5,598 nucleotides of DNA from an uncultured Pseudomonadota bacterium (lineage in GTDB: Bacteria > Pseudomonadota > Gammaproteobacteria > Steroidobacterales > Steroidobacteraceae): assembly GCA_903890265.1 (NCBI GenBank), contig CAITAM010000143.1, positions 1 through 5,598 of the forward strand, given 5' to 3'. Shown here one piece after another: positions 5,232-5,598 of this stretch. Each line of letters opens with the position of its first letter. The stretch's first letter is position 1. The notes beneath the pieces are model-generated. The model had not been told where the DNA came from and ran no database searches. It saw nothing but the letters and a program-made list of their open reading frames with translations. Both the position numbers and the translations under genes were made by a program.

Positions 5232-5598
5232 TCAGCGCGGTGCGAGCGCGCGCAGGCGCTCGTACTCGGCCTGGACCGCGTCGGCCGCCGCATCGATATC
5301 CGCCTCGGTGGTCTGGCAGCCGACACTGAAGCGGATCGTGGCCACCGCCTCCGGGTCGCTGCGACCGAGGGCACGCAGCACGTAGGACGGCTCACCGGAG
5401 CTCGAGCCGCACGCCGACCCGCCGGACACGGCAAGCCCTGCCAGCCCAAAGCGCAGCGCCTCACCGTCCACGGCGGCAAAGGTCACGCTGAGGATGTGCG
5501 GTGCAAGCGGCGCGCCGGCGCCGTTGCGTGTCGCGCCGTCGAGCGTCGCCAGCCGGCCCCACAGCCGATCGGTCAGCGCCCGCTGCCGCGGCGCCTCG
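5232..5598 (-). CDS. iscS: Cysteine desulfurase, IscS/NifS type, C-terminal part (5' end outside window)
   Basis: The last 121 codons of a PLP-dependent enzyme that takes sulfur from cysteine as a persulfide, leaving alanine. The PLP-binding lysine lies outside the window. Visible are RLWGRLATLDGATRNG, APHILSVTFAAVDGEALRF and the active-site loop LAVSGGSACGSSSGEPSYVL, whose Cys codon is at 5409-5411, then RALGRSDPEAVATIRFSVG and TTEADIDAAADAV. The GSACGSSSGEPSYVLRAL loop is of the IscS (group I) kind, not the short SufS loop. The protein stops at RLRALAPR, without the extra tail (SPLWEMYKEG type) that in E. coli IscS helps bind IscU. A Cys stands after FSVG where E. coli IscS has Arg. Downstream order (IscU-like, iscA) supports an isc role, but NifS-type naming is equally possible from this fragment. 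Confidence 0.9.
   Translation of the reverse strand, partial: EAPRQRALTDRLWGRLATLDGATRNGAGAPLAPHILSVTFAAVDGEALRFGLAGLAVSGGSACGSSSGEPSYVLRALGRSDPEAVATIRFSVGCQTTEADIDAAADAVQAEYERLRALAPR

Noticed and set aside
5228..5479. Longer version of the IscU-like gene starting inside the desulfurase
   Set aside because: The extra N-terminal part is an out-of-frame reading of iscS, rich in Arg and Pro, and unrelated to IscU. The GTG just after the iscS stop fits better.

Overview
High-GC bacterial chromosome in which every gene lies on the minus strand and is transcribed from the right edge of the window to the left. The gene order is cysteine desulfurase (iscS-like, 3' part only), a divergent IscU/NifU_N-like gene, iscA, ndk, rlmN, pilW/pilF, rodZ and hisS (5' part only). 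This is a shortened form of the gammaproteobacterial isc-ndk-rlmN-pilF-rodZ-ispG-hisS neighbourhood known from Pseudomonas. With the high GC content it suggests a Gammaproteobacterium, perhaps near the Xanthomonadales/Nevskiales. The taxonomic placement is inferred from synteny and protein resemblance only.

Right part (4490-5598): an iron-sulfur assembly cluster. The desulfurase C-terminus carries the sulfur-transfer cysteine in a GSAC loop. The next gene has the layout of the scaffold IscU but keeps only one of its three cluster-binding cysteines and has lost the HscA-docking motif. A standard IscA follows. hscB, hscA, fdx and iscX, which usually lie between iscA and ndk in isc operons of this type, are not here.

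Middle (4322-4489): a 168-bp gap, the longest in the window. It holds a plausible sigma-70 promoter and a strong GC-rich stem-loop that would form the ndk leader. ndk and rlmN follow, separated by 40 nt containing a short perfect hairpin.

Left part (1-3849): rlmN, pilW and rodZ are joined by 4-nt start/stop overlaps (GTGA, then ATGA), so they are probably translationally coupled. hisS starts 42 nt after rodZ, and ispG, usual at this place, is missing. The functions are mostly housekeeping: Fe-S cluster assembly, nucleotide balance, 23S rRNA/tRNA methylation by a 4Fe-4S enzyme, pilus secretin assembly, cell shape and tRNA charging. RlmN is itself an Fe-S client of the upstream genes. The unusual part is the degenerate IscU-like protein and its context. 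No mobile element, CRISPR array, tRNA or rRNA was seen.
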